From positions 1-64,000 of the forward strand of contig NZ_BPQQ01000037.1 in NCBI RefSeq assembly GCF_022179325.1: 64,000 nucleotides of DNA. The letters are read 5' to 3'. The translations under genes were made by a program, and so were the position numbers. Positions 17,420 to 26,159 of this stretch are shown piece after piece (the stretch's first letter is position 1; every line of letters begins with the position of its first letter). Under the pieces are notes generated by a model that saw nothing but the letters and a program-made list of their open reading frames with translations, had not been told where the DNA came from and searched no databases. The stretch comes from Methylobacterium isbiliense. GTDB taxonomy: Bacteria > Pseudomonadota > Alphaproteobacteria > Rhizobiales > Beijerinckiaceae.

Positions 17420-18261
17420 CAGGCCGCCTCCACCCGTGCGGCGGGACGGCCGGCCTCGGTCGCCACGAGGTCGAGATCGACGAGGAGCGGCAGGTGGTCG
17501 GAAGCGATGCGGGCGAGCGGGCCGCGCAGCGCCTGCACCCGGCGCACCGCGATCCCGGCGCTGACGAAGACGTGGTCGAGGCGCAGGAACGGCCAGCGCG
17601 ACGGAAAGGTGCAGTGCGAGCGGTGGCCGGGGATGCGCTGCGCATCCTGCAGCCGCGCGGCGATGAGGCGATAGGCGCGCGAGCGCGAGACGGCGTTGAA
17701 GTCGCCGACCAGCACCAGGGGCGCCCGGCAGGCCGGATCGCCGAGGAAGCGGGGCCCGAGCAGGGCCTCGACCTGCGCCGCCCGTTCGCGGGCGCGCAGG
17801 CCCAGATGCGTGTTGATGATCTGAACCTCCTCGCCCGCATGGGTGACCGCCGCCCAGAGCGCGCCGCGCGGCTCCAGGTGCGGCCGGTGCGCCAGACCCG
17901 GCAGCGCCTCCGCCCGCACGAGGCGGGAGGGGAGGGCGGTCAGGATGGCGTTGCCGTACTGCTCCTCCATCACCTGCAGGGAGGCGTGGAAATGCGCCTT
18001 CATGCCGAGGTGGCCGGCGATGGCGTGGGCCTGATCGACCATGCCGGAGCGCTCGCGGCCGACGTCGAGTTCCTGCAGGGCCACCACGTCGGGCCGGCAA
18101 TGGGCCAGCACCTCGGCGATGCGGGCGGGCGAGAGCCGGCCGTCCGTTCCGAGGCAGCGGCGCACGTTGTAGGTGATGAGGCGGAGCAAACGGGCAGGGT
18201 CCTGCGGTGGCCCCTCCTCAACGGCGAACCTGCCGCCGAGGTTCACGCGGCGCGGGCGCAT
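17419..18261 (-). CDS. endonuclease/exonuclease/phosphatase-family protein, YbhP-like
   Basis: A 280-residue DNase I-fold (EEP) hydrolase. Motifs are LRLITYNVRRCLGTDG, VVALQELDVG with the metal-binding Glu, INTHLGL, LVGDFNAVS and IASDHLPLLVDL with the catalytic Asp-His. No signal peptide or membrane helix is obvious. It overlaps the YbhN-like gene, reproducing two of the three genes of the E. coli ybhN-clsB-ybhP locus; the cardiolipin-synthase member is missing here. It may act on phosphodiesters of lipids rather than on DNA (inference). It is divergent from the SDR gene with only 37 bp between. Confidence 0.87.
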   Translation of the reverse strand: MRPRRVNLGGRFAVEEGPPQDPARLLRLITYNVRRCLGTDGRLSPARIAEVLAHCRPDVVALQELDVGRERSGMVDQAHAIAGHLGMKAHFHASLQVMEEQYGNAILTALPSRLVRAEALPGLAHRPHLEPRGALWAAVTHAGEEVQIINTHLGLRARERAAQVEALLGPRFLGDPACRAPLVLVGDFNAVSRSRAYRLIAARLQDAQRIPGHRSHCTFPSRWPFLRLDHVFVSAGIAVRRVQALRGPLARIASDHLPLLVDLDLVATEAGRPAARVEAA

Positions 18262-18298
18262 CTGCTAAGCGGATGCGGCAACGACACGGGAGGATCAC

Positions 18299-19060
18299 GT
18301 GCAGGTTCAGGGCGTCGCAGCGATCGTCACCGGGGGCGGATCGGGTCTGGGAGCGGCGACGGGCCGCGCGCTTGCCGTCGCGGGCGCCAAGGTCGCGCTC
18401 CTCGACCTCAACCAGGAGGCCGCAGCCGCGGTGGCGGACGAGATCGGCGGGCTCGCGCTCGCCTGCGACGTGGCGGATGCCGCCAGCGCGGAAGCCGCCG
18501 TGGCCCGGGCGACCGAGGCGCACGGCCCGGCCCGGATCCTCGTCAACTGCGCGGGCATCGCGCCGGCCGCCCGCATCGTCGGCCGCAACGGCCCGGCCTC
18601 GCTCGACGCCTTCGCGACGGTGATCCGGGTCAACCTGATCGGCAGCTTCAACCTGATGCGCCTCGTGGCGGCGGGGGCGCAGGCGCTCGACCCGCTGGCG
18701 GGGGGCGAGCGCGGGGTCATCGTCTCCACCGCCTCGGTGGCGGCCTACGAGGGCCAGATCGGGCAGGCCGCCTATGCCGCCTCGAAGGCCGGCGTGGTGG
18801 GTCTGACGCTGCCGGCCGCCCGCGAGTTCGCCGCCGTGGGGATCCGGGTCTGCGCCATCGCGCCGGGCATCTTCGAGACGCCCATGCTGCGCGGCCTGCC
18901 GCAGGAGGTGCAGGACTCGCTCGGTGCCGCCGTGCCGTTCCCCTCGCGCCTCGGCAGGCCGGAGGAATACGCCGCCCTGGTGATGGCGATCGTGGGCAAC
19001 CCGATGCTCAACGGCGAGGTCATCCGCCTCGACGGCGCCCTGCGCATGCAGCCGAAGTAG
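18299..19060 (+). CDS. SDR-family oxidoreductase (3-hydroxyacyl-CoA dehydrogenase type 2-like)
   Basis: A 253-residue classical short-chain dehydrogenase. It has TGGGSGLGAATGRAL (cofactor loop), LLDLNQE (acidic residue ending strand 2, NAD preference), NCAGIAPA and the catalytic Ser-Tyr-Lys as STASVAAYEGQIGQAAYAASK. The loop APGIFETPML and the interior insert around PLAGGERGVIV resemble human HSD17B10-type 3-hydroxyacyl-CoA dehydrogenases. GTG start at 18299, with GGAGGATC just upstream as a ribosome-binding site. It could serve beta-oxidation. Confidence 0.88.
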   Translation: MQVQGVAAIVTGGGSGLGAATGRALAVAGAKVALLDLNQEAAAAVADEIGGLALACDVADAASAEAAVARATEAHGPARILVNCAGIAPAARIVGRNGPASLDAFATVIRVNLIGSFNLMRLVAAGAQALDPLAGGERGVIVSTASVAAYEGQIGQAAYAASKAGVVGLTLPAAREFAAVGIRVCAIAPGIFETPMLRGLPQEVQDSLGAAVPFPSRLGRPEEYAALVMAIVGNPMLNGEVIRLDGALRMQPK

Positions 19061-19066
19061 CGGGGC

Positions 19067-19088
19067 CGCCGCGGACCAAGCCGCGGCG
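19067..19088. terminator. hairpin between convergent SDR and D-2-hydroxyacid dehydrogenase genes
   Basis: CGCCGCGG/CCGCGGCG arms (8 bp) with a 6-nt loop (ACCAAG), 6 bp after the SDR stop. Probably a bidirectional terminator; no T tract. Confidence 0.45.
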
Positions 19089-19141
19089 ATCCCCTCTCGC
19101 CCCTGTCGCGCGTGGGAGCGGATCGCCGCGTGCGCCGGGCC

Positions 19142-20146
19142 TCACAGCATGCTGGGCAGGACGCGGTCCGGCGGGCGGTGGCCGTCGAGGAAGGTCTTGA
19201 TGTTGATGATGACCTTCTCGCCCATGTCGACGCGGCTCTCGTGGGTGGCCGAGCCCATATGCGGGAGCAGCACCACCTTGCCGGCCTTGGCGAGCTTGAC
19301 CAGACGGGGGCTCACGGCGGGTTCCTGCTCGAACACGTCGAGGCCCGCGCCGGCGATCTCGCCGAGTTCGATCAGGCGGGCGAGCGCCGTCTCGTCGATG
19401 ATCTCGCCGCGGGCGGTGTTGACCACCACCGCCTCGGGCTTGAGGAGCTTGAGGCGGCGGGCCGAGAGCAGGTGGTAGGTCGCGGGCGTGTGCGGGCAGT
19501 TCACCGACACGATGTCCACCCGCGCCAGCATCTGGTCGAGGGATTCCCAGTAGGTCGCCTCCAGCTCCGACTCGGTGCGGCCCGAGACGCGGCGGCGGTT
19601 GTGGTAGTGGATCGACAGGCCGAAGGCCTTGGCGCGGCGGGCCAGGGCTTGTCCGATGCGGCCCATGCCGACGATGCCGAGGCGCTTGCCGGTGATGCGC
19701 CGGCCGAGCATCCAGGTGGGCGACCAGCCCTCGGACCACGCGTCGTCCGGGATGATGCGCGCGCCCTCGGTGACGCGGCGGGCCACCGCGAGGATCAGGG
19801 CCATGGTCATGTCGGCGGTGTCCTCGGTCAGCACGCCCGGCGTGTTCGTCACCGTGATGCCGCGCTGGAGCGCCGAGTCGACGTCGATGTGGTCGACGCC
19901 GTTGCCGAAATTCGCGATCAGCCGCAGGTTCGGCCCGGCCTGGGCCAGGACGGAGGCGTCGATCTCGTCGGTGACGGTGGGAACGAGCACGTCCGCCTCC
20001 CGCGCCGCCTGCGCCAGGGCGGCGGCCGAGAGGGGCTTGTCGTCGTGGTTCAGGCGCGTGTCGAAGAGCTCGCGCATGCGCGTCTCCACCACGTCCGGCA
20101 GACGCCGCGTCACCACCACGAGCGGCTTGCGCTTCAACGACGACAT
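19142..20146 (-). CDS. D-2-hydroxyacid dehydrogenase (glyoxylate/hydroxypyruvate reductase-like)
   Basis: A 334-residue NAD(P)H-dependent enzyme of the D-isomer-specific 2-hydroxyacid dehydrogenase family. It has NFGNGVDHIDVDSA, the nucleotide site LGIVGMGRIGQALARRAKAFG followed by HYHNRRR (basic residues after strand 2, suggesting NADPH), and catalytic Arg in NTARGEIIDE. It also has Glu in DVFEQEP and His in LPHMGSATHESR. Start at 20146 (MSSLKRKPLVVVTRRLP); the longer in-frame extension is not family-like. It probably reduces glyoxylate or hydroxypyruvate, which would suit serine-cycle metabolism, although the physiological direction is inferred. Confidence 0.9.
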   Translation of the reverse strand: MSSLKRKPLVVVTRRLPDVVETRMRELFDTRLNHDDKPLSAAALAQAAREADVLVPTVTDEIDASVLAQAGPNLRLIANFGNGVDHIDVDSALQRGITVTNTPGVLTEDTADMTMALILAVARRVTEGARIIPDDAWSEGWSPTWMLGRRITGKRLGIVGMGRIGQALARRAKAFGLSIHYHNRRRVSGRTESELEATYWESLDQMLARVDIVSVNCPHTPATYHLLSARRLKLLKPEAVVVNTARGEIIDETALARLIELGEIAGAGLDVFEQEPAVSPRLVKLAKAGKVVLLPHMGSATHESRVDMGEKVIINIKTFLDGHRPPDRVLPSML

Positions 20147-20478
20147 GAACCCTCCCCGTCCCCGCTTGGCACCCGCGAGACCGGCGCCCGGCTGCTCCGC
20201 CCGGGTCCTGGTCCGGCCCTGTCCGGGGCGCACGATAGGCGATCGGACGCCGCACCGCCACGCCTCCCAGAGTAGCAAGTCCGGGACCGCCCGTCCCTCG
20301 CATGCTACGCTCCGTTAACCCTCTTCCGGCGAAACACGGGATGGGGAAACCGGCCTGGGCCCGGCGCCGCGCGGCGTCGTCTCCGCCGGCCTCTCTACGC
20401 ATCGAACGGCGCAGTGGCTACCGCCGCGCCGCAAAAAGTGATGCGGTTCCGGGACCCGATGACGGAGACGAGATTCCG
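20147..20478. other. 332-bp divergent intergenic region
   Basis: Lies between the minus-strand D-2-hydroxyacid dehydrogenase start and the plus-strand SH3 gene. It has no convincing coding sequence. A TTAACCCT motif occurs at 20315-20322 and an A-rich stretch (GCAAAAAGTGATG) near 20443. Promoters for both genes should lie here. Confidence 0.5.
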
Positions 20479-21051
20479 ATGCCGACCGCGCGCGCCGGTG
20501 CCCTCCTGATCGCCCTCTCGGTCGCCGCCGTCGCGGCCGGTCCGACCGCCCGCGCCGCTCCGGCCGCGGGGGCGAGCGCCCCGGAGGTCGGGCTCGGCCC
20601 GGTCACCAAGCTGCCGCTGCCCCGCTACGTCAGCCTCAAGACCGACCGGGTGAACCTGCGCGAGGGACCGTCCAAGGACCACCGCACCCTGTGGGTGTTC
20701 CAGCGCGCCGGGCTGCCGGTGGAGATCATCTCCGAGTTCGAGACGTGGCGGCGCATCCGCGATTCCGAGGGGACCGAGGGCTGGGTGCTGCACTCGCTGC
20801 TCTCGGGGCGGCGCACCGCGGTGGTGCTGGCGCCCGGCGACAAGACCGCGCCGGTGCCGCTCTACGCCGAGCCCGACGGCCGCGGCGGCGTGGTGGCCCA
20901 GCTCCAGGCCGGCGTGATCGGCAGCATCAAGTCCTGCACCGGCGCGTGGTGCCGCCTCGTCGTCGCCCTGCCGCAGAAGCGCGGCGACGTCGACGGCTAC
21001 CTGCGCCAGGACCGCCTCTGGGGCGTCTATCCGAACGAGAAGGTGGAGTAG
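20479..21051 (+). CDS. exported SH3-domain protein
   Basis: A 190-residue periplasmic or cell-wall-associated protein. It has a signal peptide (GALLIALSVAAVAAGPTARA), then two bacterial SH3-like units. The first covers about residues 58-110 (YVSLKTDRVNLREGPSKDHRTLWVF … WRRIRDSEGTEGWVLHSLL). The second covers about 115-185 and ends in YLRQDRLWGVYPNEKVE. This matches the DUF1058/SH3_4-type proteins common in alphaproteobacteria, which are thought to bind cell-wall material. ATG at 20479. Confidence 0.85.
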   Translation: MPTARAGALLIALSVAAVAAGPTARAAPAAGASAPEVGLGPVTKLPLPRYVSLKTDRVNLREGPSKDHRTLWVFQRAGLPVEIISEFETWRRIRDSEGTEGWVLHSLLSGRRTAVVLAPGDKTAPVPLYAEPDGRGGVVAQLQAGVIGSIKSCTGAWCRLVVALPQKRGDVDGYLRQDRLWGVYPNEKVE

Positions 21052-21071
21052 GCGCAGGATCGCGGCAGCGT

Positions 21072-21114
21072 CGCCGGACGGATCCCGGCCGCTCGGGCAT
21101 CGCGCCGTCCGGCG
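21072..21114. terminator. inverted repeat after the SH3 gene
   Basis: CGCCGGACGG/CCGTCCGGCG 10-bp perfect arms with a 23-nt loop, starting 21 bp past the SH3 stop. It is the first of two hairpins between convergent genes. Confidence 0.4.
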
Positions 21115-21132
21115 CCGGGACCCAGCGGACAC

Positions 21133-21159
21133 CACGGACCGGCGGCGTGTCGGTCCGTG
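21133..21159. terminator. second hairpin between convergent genes
   Basis: CACGGACCG/CGGTCCGTG 9-bp perfect stem with a 9-nt loop. It lies between the SH3 gene and the 3' end of the flagellar operon at 21200 and probably serves as the operon terminator from the minus strand. Confidence 0.45.
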
Positions 21160-21199
21160 CGCGATCCGGTCGGGGCGCGCCGGGACCGAAGCGTCGCCT

Positions 21200-21646
21200 T
21201 CAGGACTTGGCGTCGCGCTTCGACACGAAGTTGAAGTCCTCCACCAGCACGTCCTTGACCACGTCGGCGCCGAGCCGCTCGTTCACCTTCTGGCGGATCT
21301 CGGCGAGGCGCTTGGTGACGTTGTATTTCTTGAGCCGGCGGAAATCGAGGTCGGTGTCTGTATAGATCTGGCGAAAGGCCTCGTCGATGACGAAGGAGTT
21401 CGGCGGCACCGGGAGGGCATGCATCAGCTTCGCGTCGGCCGTGAAGACCAGCGTCGTCACGATGTAGCCCTGGACCGCGCCGTCGGCGATGATCGGCACG
21501 TTGATGGCGCGCAGCTTCTGGTACTGCAGGCCTTCGAGGTATGGCTCCGTCTTGGGCGCGAACAGGCCGGCGCCGTAGGTCACCATGCCGTAGCAGGACA
21601 GGACCGTGGCGGCGCAGATCCAGATGCCCGTGATGATGACGCGCAT
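21200..21646 (-). CDS. FliL-like membrane-anchored protein at the end of the flagellar operon
   Basis: A 148-residue protein with one N-terminal transmembrane helix (about residues 4-28) and a periplasmic domain. The end of the domain, LAEIRQKVNERLGADVVKDVLVEDFNFV, follows the pattern of the FliL C-terminal helix-strand. FliL supports the stator-rotor region of the motor. The similarity is distant, and the N-terminal cytoplasmic part of a standard FliL is absent. It is the last gene of the minus-strand flagellar run, 9 bp after the upstream gene. Confidence 0.6.
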   Translation of the reverse strand: MRVIITGIWICAATVLSCYGMVTYGAGLFAPKTEPYLEGLQYQKLRAINVPIIADGAVQGYIVTTLVFTADAKLMHALPVPPNSFVIDEAFRQIYTDTDLDFRRLKKYNVTKRLAEIRQKVNERLGADVVKDVLVEDFNFVSKRDAKS

Positions 21647-21655
21647 CGGAGGGCC

Positions 21656-21991
21656 TCAGCGCGCCGCGATCCGGGGCGCGGCCGTGTAGGTGCCGTCGGA
21701 TTCCGCGGCGCGCAGCGCCCGGGCGACCACGTCCGACACCTCCTCGGCCGCGCGCAGATGCAGGGCCACGACCTGCTGGTTGCGGGCGAGCTTGTCGCGC
21801 AGGCGCGCAAGGCAGGCGGCGACCTCGGGATCCGCCAGGGCGTCCTCCCGCCGCGCGAGGCGGGTGAGCTCGAGCAGGCTCTGGCTCTTGCGGCGGTTGA
21901 AGGCGTCCTGGTCGAAGGCGGCGTGGGCCGACAGGGCCTCGGTCTCCGCGTCGATGGTGGCTTCGAGCCGGGTGAGGGAAGCGAGCAGCAT
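21656..21991 (-). CDS. small helical flagellar-locus protein, FlgN-like
   Basis: A 111-residue, almost wholly alpha-helical protein with no membrane segment (LTRLEATIDAETEAL, NRRKSQSLLELTRLARRE, LRDKLARNQQVVALHLRAAEEVSDVV). Size, heptad pattern and the KSQSLLELTR helix resemble FlgN-type export chaperones for hook-associated proteins, which would fit flgK and flgL in the same operon. Sequence identity to FlgN cannot be shown by eye. ATG at 21991, 20 bp after the rod-binding gene. Confidence 0.55.
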   Translation of the reverse strand: MLLASLTRLEATIDAETEALSAHAAFDQDAFNRRKSQSLLELTRLARREDALADPEVAACLARLRDKLARNQQVVALHLRAAEEVSDVVARALRAAESDGTYTAAPRIAAR

Positions 21992-22011
21992 GGGGGATGC
22001 TCCGGCGGGTG

Positions 22012-22470
22012 TCAGAGTTCGGTCTTCTTGACGGCGGTCTGGTCGGGCTGGGCGGCGGCCAGCGTGCGGGCGATGCCGAGGCCGCCGGCCTTGGCGATCT
22101 GCCCGCCGATCTGTTCGGCGAGCATCGACTTCCAGTACTTGCCGGCCATGCCCTTGCCGTAGACCGAGCCGGCCTTCTGCGGCAGCATCGCCTCCACGAA
22201 GTGCTGGATCACGAAGGCCTCGAACTGCCGATAGGGGCCGGCCCCGCGGGCGCCCGAGACGGCGGTGTCTGTCTGGGCCGCGGTCACCGCCCCGCGGGCA
22301 TCCAGCGGCATGTGCGTCGAGGGGCCGATGGCCCGCACCGCGTCCGCGAAGGCGGCCGGATCCACGGGTGCGCCCGGCGCCTGCAGCTTGGCGGCGGCCT
22401 CCTGCAGCCGGGCCGGGTCGGCGGCCCGGGCCACGTCGAGCACGATGTCGGAGGGCGGTTTGATGCTCAT
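22012..22470 (-). CDS. flagellar rod-binding protein (FlgJ N-terminal/CheL type)
   Basis: A 152-residue protein. Residues 80-135 (FEAFVIQHFVEAMLPQ, YGKGMAGKYWKSMLAEQIGGQIAKAGGLGIA) are the rod-binding domain found at the N-terminus of enteric FlgJ. The muramidase domain is missing, as in other alphaproteobacteria, where the protein is a separate rod-capping factor sometimes called CheL. It acts in the periplasm during rod assembly. Downstream of the FliJ-like gene, with an 88-bp gap. Confidence 0.87.
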   Translation of the reverse strand: MSIKPPSDIVLDVARAADPARLQEAAAKLQAPGAPVDPAAFADAVRAIGPSTHMPLDARGAVTAAQTDTAVSGARGAGPYRQFEAFVIQHFVEAMLPQKAGSVYGKGMAGKYWKSMLAEQIGGQIAKAGGLGIARTLAAAQPDQTAVKKTEL

Positions 22471-22558
22471 CGCAGACGTCTCTTGGCCGTTGTCGCTTGG
22501 CTGGTGTCCCTTGGCCCTTCGCCACGCCGGACCGTCGCAGAGCCATAGACCCGCTGGC

Positions 22559-22957
22559 TTACGGCAGGCTTGCGTCGCTGCGGGCCGCCAGCGCGTCGAG
22601 TTGGGCGAGGAGCTCGCGCCGCTCCTCCTCGCGGCGGTGCTCGGCGCCGAGCCGGGCGAGGCGGCGCTCGGAGCGCTTCTGCGCCAGCGCCTGCTCGCGC
22701 ACGGCCTCCGCCTGCTGCTCCGCCGTGCGGCCGAGATCGGCTGCCTCGCCCGCGAGCCCGCGCAGGCGCCGCGCCGCCGCCTCCAGAAACAGGCCGCCCG
22801 CCCCGTCGCCGAGCGCCCGCAGCAGCTCCGCTTGGCTCCCCTCCAGGGCGCCGATCCGGCGGCGGGTCTCGGCGAGGTCCCACTCGGCCGCCCGGCGCAT
22901 CTGCGCCTGCAGGTCCATCAGGCGCTCGGCCCGGGCGATGGCTTTGGGCTTGCGCAT
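22559..22957 (-). CDS. FliJ-like coiled-coil protein
   Basis: A 132-residue, highly charged helical protein with continuous coiled-coil character (RAERLMDLQAQMRRAAEWDLAETRRRI, then EQQAEAVREQALAQKRSERRLARL). This is the expected shape of FliJ, the stalk of the flagellar export ATPase that interacts with FliI and FlhA. It follows fliR by 4 bp. FliJ is poorly conserved in sequence, so the call rests on shape, size and position. Confidence 0.65.
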   Translation of the reverse strand: MRKPKAIARAERLMDLQAQMRRAAEWDLAETRRRIGALEGSQAELLRALGDGAGGLFLEAAARRLRGLAGEAADLGRTAEQQAEAVREQALAQKRSERRLARLGAEHRREEERRELLAQLDALAARSDASLP

Positions 22958-22961
22958 GGCC

Positions 22962-23717
22962 TCACCCCCGCCGCAGCCATTGCGCGTAGGCGCCGAGGAA
23001 CTGCATCATGAACTCGCTCGACAGGACGTAGAGCAGCATCAAGCCGCCGAAGATCACGAACGGCGTGGCGACGAAGTAGACGGGGATCGTCGGCGTCAGC
23101 TTGTTGGCGAAGCCCACCGCGACGTTGACCACCACCGCGTAGACGATGAAGGGCGAGGTGATGCGCAGGCCCAGCACGAAGACCGCGGTGGCTTGGTCGA
23201 CGATCTGCACCAGCGCCGCCTGGGCGCCGACGCCCTCGCCCGGCGGGATGCGGATGTAGGAATCGACCAGGCCGCGAAACAGCTCCCAGTGCAGGTCGGC
23301 GGCGAACAGGAGCGCGGTGGCGGCCATCGCGATCAGCGCCACGAGGGCGCTCTGGGGCTCGGCCCCCTCCACGACGGTGCCGGGAATGGCCGAGAAGCCC
23401 ACCGCCATCGTCACCGCGGTCATCACGGTCTCCAGCACGAACAGGAAGATCCGGCCGAGCAGCCCGATCAGCAGCCCGGTGAGGCTCTCGGTGAGGATCC
23501 AGCCGAGCGTCGTGGCGGGGGCTTGGTCGGCGAGCCGGCCCTGGAACAGGGACAGGAGCAGCGGCGAGAGCGCGAAGGTGACGGCGAGCGCCAGGAACAG
23601 CCGCACCTGCGCGGGGATGCGGGCGCTGGAGAAGCCCGGCACGACCATCAGGCAGCCGCCGATGCGGCAGAAGATCAGGAAGACGGCCAGGAAGGTCTCG
23701 GGCGTCAGCCGGGTCAC
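22962..23717 (-). CDS. fliR: flagellar biosynthesis protein FliR
   Basis: Core inner-membrane component of the flagellar type III export gate, with FliP and FliQ. The 251-residue product has about six hydrophobic helices with typical features: [33 protein letters not shown] near the start, and [19 protein letters not shown] late in the protein. GTG start at 23717 inside GTGA, overlapping the flhA stop by 4 bp, which indicates coupled translation. Confidence 0.95.
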   Translation of the reverse strand: MTRLTPETFLAVFLIFCRIGGCLMVVPGFSSARIPAQVRLFLALAVTFALSPLLLSLFQGRLADQAPATTLGWILTESLTGLLIGLLGRIFLFVLETVMTAVTMAVGFSAIPGTVVEGAEPQSALVALIAMAATALLFAADLHWELFRGLVDSYIRIPPGEGVGAQAALVQIVDQATAVFVLGLRITSPFIVYAVVVNVAVGFANKLTPTIPVYFVATPFVIFGGLMLLYVLSSEFMMQFLGAYAQWLRRG

Positions 23718-25795
23718 GAGATCGTCCCGAGGGACTTGATCTCGACGCCGCGGGCGATCTCCAGATGCGAGAGCACCGGCAGCGTCGGGAAGATGCGCTC
23801 GATGATCATGCGCACGTAGGGACGCGCGTCCGGGGCGGTGACGAGGGCGAAGACGTGGGTCTCGCGCTGGCGGGCGCGGATCGCCTCCGCGGCCTCGCTG
23901 CCGAACTGCTCCACGAGGCGGGGGTCGATGTCGAACTCGATCACCTCGCCCTTGGCGTCGCGCTTGAGGCTCTGGTGGAAGGAGAGGTCCCAGCGGCTGC
24001 CCAGGCGCAGCACGCTCAGGGTGCCGTCCTCCGCGAGGTCGCCGCAGATCTGCTGGGCGATGCGCATCCGCACGTGTTCGGCGATCTGCTCGGCCCGGCG
24101 CGCATGGGGCGAGATCTCGGCGATCGCCTCCAGGATCAGGTGCAGGTTGCGGATCGAGACCCGCTCGGAGAGCAGCAGCTTCAGCACTGCCTGCAGGCCC
24201 GAATAGGAGATCTGCGAGGGGCAGATCTCTTCGAGCAGCCGCTTGTACTCGGGGTCCAGGCGGTCGATGAGGGCGCGCATGTCCTTGTAGGAGAGGAGAT
24301 GCGGCAGGTTGTTGCGGATCACCTCGGACAGGTGGGTGAGCAGCACCGAGGTCCCGTCCACCGGCTCGAAGCCGGCGCGGCGCACCTCCGCCGCGTAGCT
24401 GTCCATCACCCACAGGGCCCGCATGCCGAAGGCCGGCTCGCGCACCTCCTCGCCCGGCACGTCGGGCTCCGGTCCCTCGCCCACCACCACCAGGGCCTGC
24501 CCGGGGCGCATCTCCTGGGTCGCCGCCGCGGTGCCGTGGATGCGGATCTGGTAGCTCTTGGGCGGCAGCGACAGGCTGTCGGAGAGCTTGATGTCCGGGA
24601 CCACGAACCCGTACTGGACCGCGAACTTGCGGCGCATCTTGGCGACGCGGTGGCTCAGCTCCGCCTGACCGCCGAGGCCCTGCGCCGAGAGGTGGCGCCC
24701 CAGGCACAGCTCGATCTCGGGGGTCTTGAGAGAATCCTTCACCGAGTCGCGGCTGGCGGCCTGCTTGCGCTCCTCCTCGGCGGCAGCCTTGGCGGCCTCC
24801 ACGGCGCGCTTCTCGGCCGCCCGGCGCGGGATCACGTAGGCGATCGAGCCGAGGAGCGCGCTCAGGGCCACGAAGGGCAGGAAGGGCAGCCCCGGCACCA
24901 GGGCGAACAGGAGCATCAGGGCCGCCGCCACCGCGAGCGCGCGCGGGTAGGCGCCGAGCTGGCCCAGCACCGCCTGCTCGGCGGTGCCGCGCGTGCCGCC
25001 CTTGGAGACGAGCAGGCCCGCGGCGAGCGAGACCACGAGGGCGGGGATCTGCGAGACGAGGCCGTCGCCCACCGACAGCTTGGTGAACACGTCGGCGGCG
25101 GTGGACAGCGGCATCCCGTGCCGGGTCGTGCCGATGATGATGCCGCCGAAGATGTTGACCGCGATGACGATGAGGCTCGCCACCGCCTCGCCGCGCACGA
25201 ATTTCGAGGCGCCGTCCATCGAGCCGAAGAAGGCGCTCTCCTCCTCCAGCTCGCGGCGGCGGCGCTGCGCCTCCTTGTCGTCGATCAGCCCGGCATTGAG
25301 GTCGGCGTCGATCGCCATCTGCTTGCCGGGGATCGCGTCGAGGGTGAAGCGGGCCCCCACCTCGGCGATGCGGGTCGCGCCCTTGGTGATGACGAGGAAG
25401 TTCACCGTGATCAGGATCGCGAACACCACGATGCCGATCACGAAGTCGCCGCTCATCACGAACTGCGAGAAGCCCTGGATGACGTGCCCCGCCGCCCCGA
25501 CGCCGTTCTGGCCGTGCGAGAGGATCAGCCGCGTCGTCGCGATGCCGAGCGCGAGGCGCAGCAGCGTCGCGATGAGCAGGACGGTGGGGAAGGACGAGAA
25601 TTCGAGCGGCTTCTGGATCCAGAGCGCCACCATCAGGATCAGCACCGAGAGCGCGATCGAGAAGGCGAGCCCGATATCGATCAGGACCGCGGGGATCGGC
25701 AGGAAGAGGATCGCCAGGATCGCGACGATGCCCGCCGCGAAGCCGAAATCGCGCTGCGTCCTGCGCTCCAGCCCGATTGCCTCGACCAACGCCAT
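23714..25795 (-). CDS. flhA: flagellar biosynthesis protein FlhA
   Basis: The 693-residue export-gate protein. The N-terminal half holds about eight transmembrane helices and the FHIPEP-family core ([42 protein letters not shown] with the conserved cytoplasmic loop). The C-terminal half is the cytoplasmic substrate-docking domain from about residue 350 (LCLGRHL onwards, [37 protein letters not shown]). Full length for the family. It lies between fliQ (75 bp) and fliR (4-bp overlap). Confidence 0.97.
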   Translation of the reverse strand: MALVEAIGLERRTQRDFGFAAGIVAILAILFLPIPAVLIDIGLAFSIALSVLILMVALWIQKPLEFSSFPTVLLIATLLRLALGIATTRLILSHGQNGVGAAGHVIQGFSQFVMSGDFVIGIVVFAILITVNFLVITKGATRIAEVGARFTLDAIPGKQMAIDADLNAGLIDDKEAQRRRRELEEESAFFGSMDGASKFVRGEAVASLIVIAVNIFGGIIIGTTRHGMPLSTAADVFTKLSVGDGLVSQIPALVVSLAAGLLVSKGGTRGTAEQAVLGQLGAYPRALAVAAALMLLFALVPGLPFLPFVALSALLGSIAYVIPRRAAEKRAVEAAKAAAEEERKQAASRDSVKDSLKTPEIELCLGRHLSAQGLGGQAELSHRVAKMRRKFAVQYGFVVPDIKLSDSLSLPPKSYQIRIHGTAAATQEMRPGQALVVVGEGPEPDVPGEEVREPAFGMRALWVMDSYAAEVRRAGFEPVDGTSVLLTHLSEVIRNNLPHLLSYKDMRALIDRLDPEYKRLLEEICPSQISYSGLQAVLKLLLSERVSIRNLHLILEAIAEISPHARRAEQIAEHVRMRIAQQICGDLAEDGTLSVLRLGSRWDLSFHQSLKRDAKGEVIEFDIDPRLVEQFGSEAAEAIRARQRETHVFALVTAPDARPYVRMIIERIFPTLPVLSHLEIARGVEIKSLGTIS

Positions 25796-25870
25796 CGCGG
25801 CTCCCCGTCCTCGGCCGTCACCCGGGAGGGTTGTCGGGCCTGAAGCTTGCGCGAGGGTGGCCGGGGCGGA

Positions 25871-26137
25871 TCAGAACCCGGAGGTGATCCGCCCGTAGGT
25901 CGCCTCCGTGAAGGCGTAGAGCTGGGTGCCAATGAACGAGCCGGTGACCAGCATCACGAGCAGGATCACCACGATCTTGGGCACGAAGGTGAGCGTCACC
26001 TCCTGGATCTGGGTGAGCGCCTGCACGAGCGCCACCGCGATGCCCACCGCCATCGCGGCGGCGACCGAGGGGCCGGCGCCGATGATGATGGTCCAGATCG
26101 CGGCGCGCACCAGTTCGAGGGCGTCGATCTCGTTCAC
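25871..26137 (-). CDS. fliQ: flagellar biosynthesis protein FliQ
   Basis: The 88-residue two-helix export-gate subunit, with VRAAIWTIIIGAGPSVAAAMAVGI as helix 1 and the signature ALTQIQEVTLTFVPKIVVI before helix 2. It lies in the flgD-fliQ-flhA-fliR order typical of rhizobial flagellar operons; fliP is not in this window. Confidence 0.95.
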   Translation of the reverse strand: MNEIDALELVRAAIWTIIIGAGPSVAAAMAVGIAVALVQALTQIQEVTLTFVPKIVVILLVMLVTGSFIGTQLYAFTEATYGRITSGF

Positions 26138-26159
26138 GCGGTCGCTCCTCTGCGGGGCG

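Noticed and set aside
19112-20275. 387-codon frame opposite the D-2-hydroxyacid dehydrogenase
   Set aside because: Antisense to clear catalytic motifs of the dehydrogenase.
23765-25843. 692-codon plus-strand open frame opposite flhA
   Set aside because: FlhA is unmistakable on the minus strand, and the antisense product is low-complexity (His/Arg/Glu-rich).
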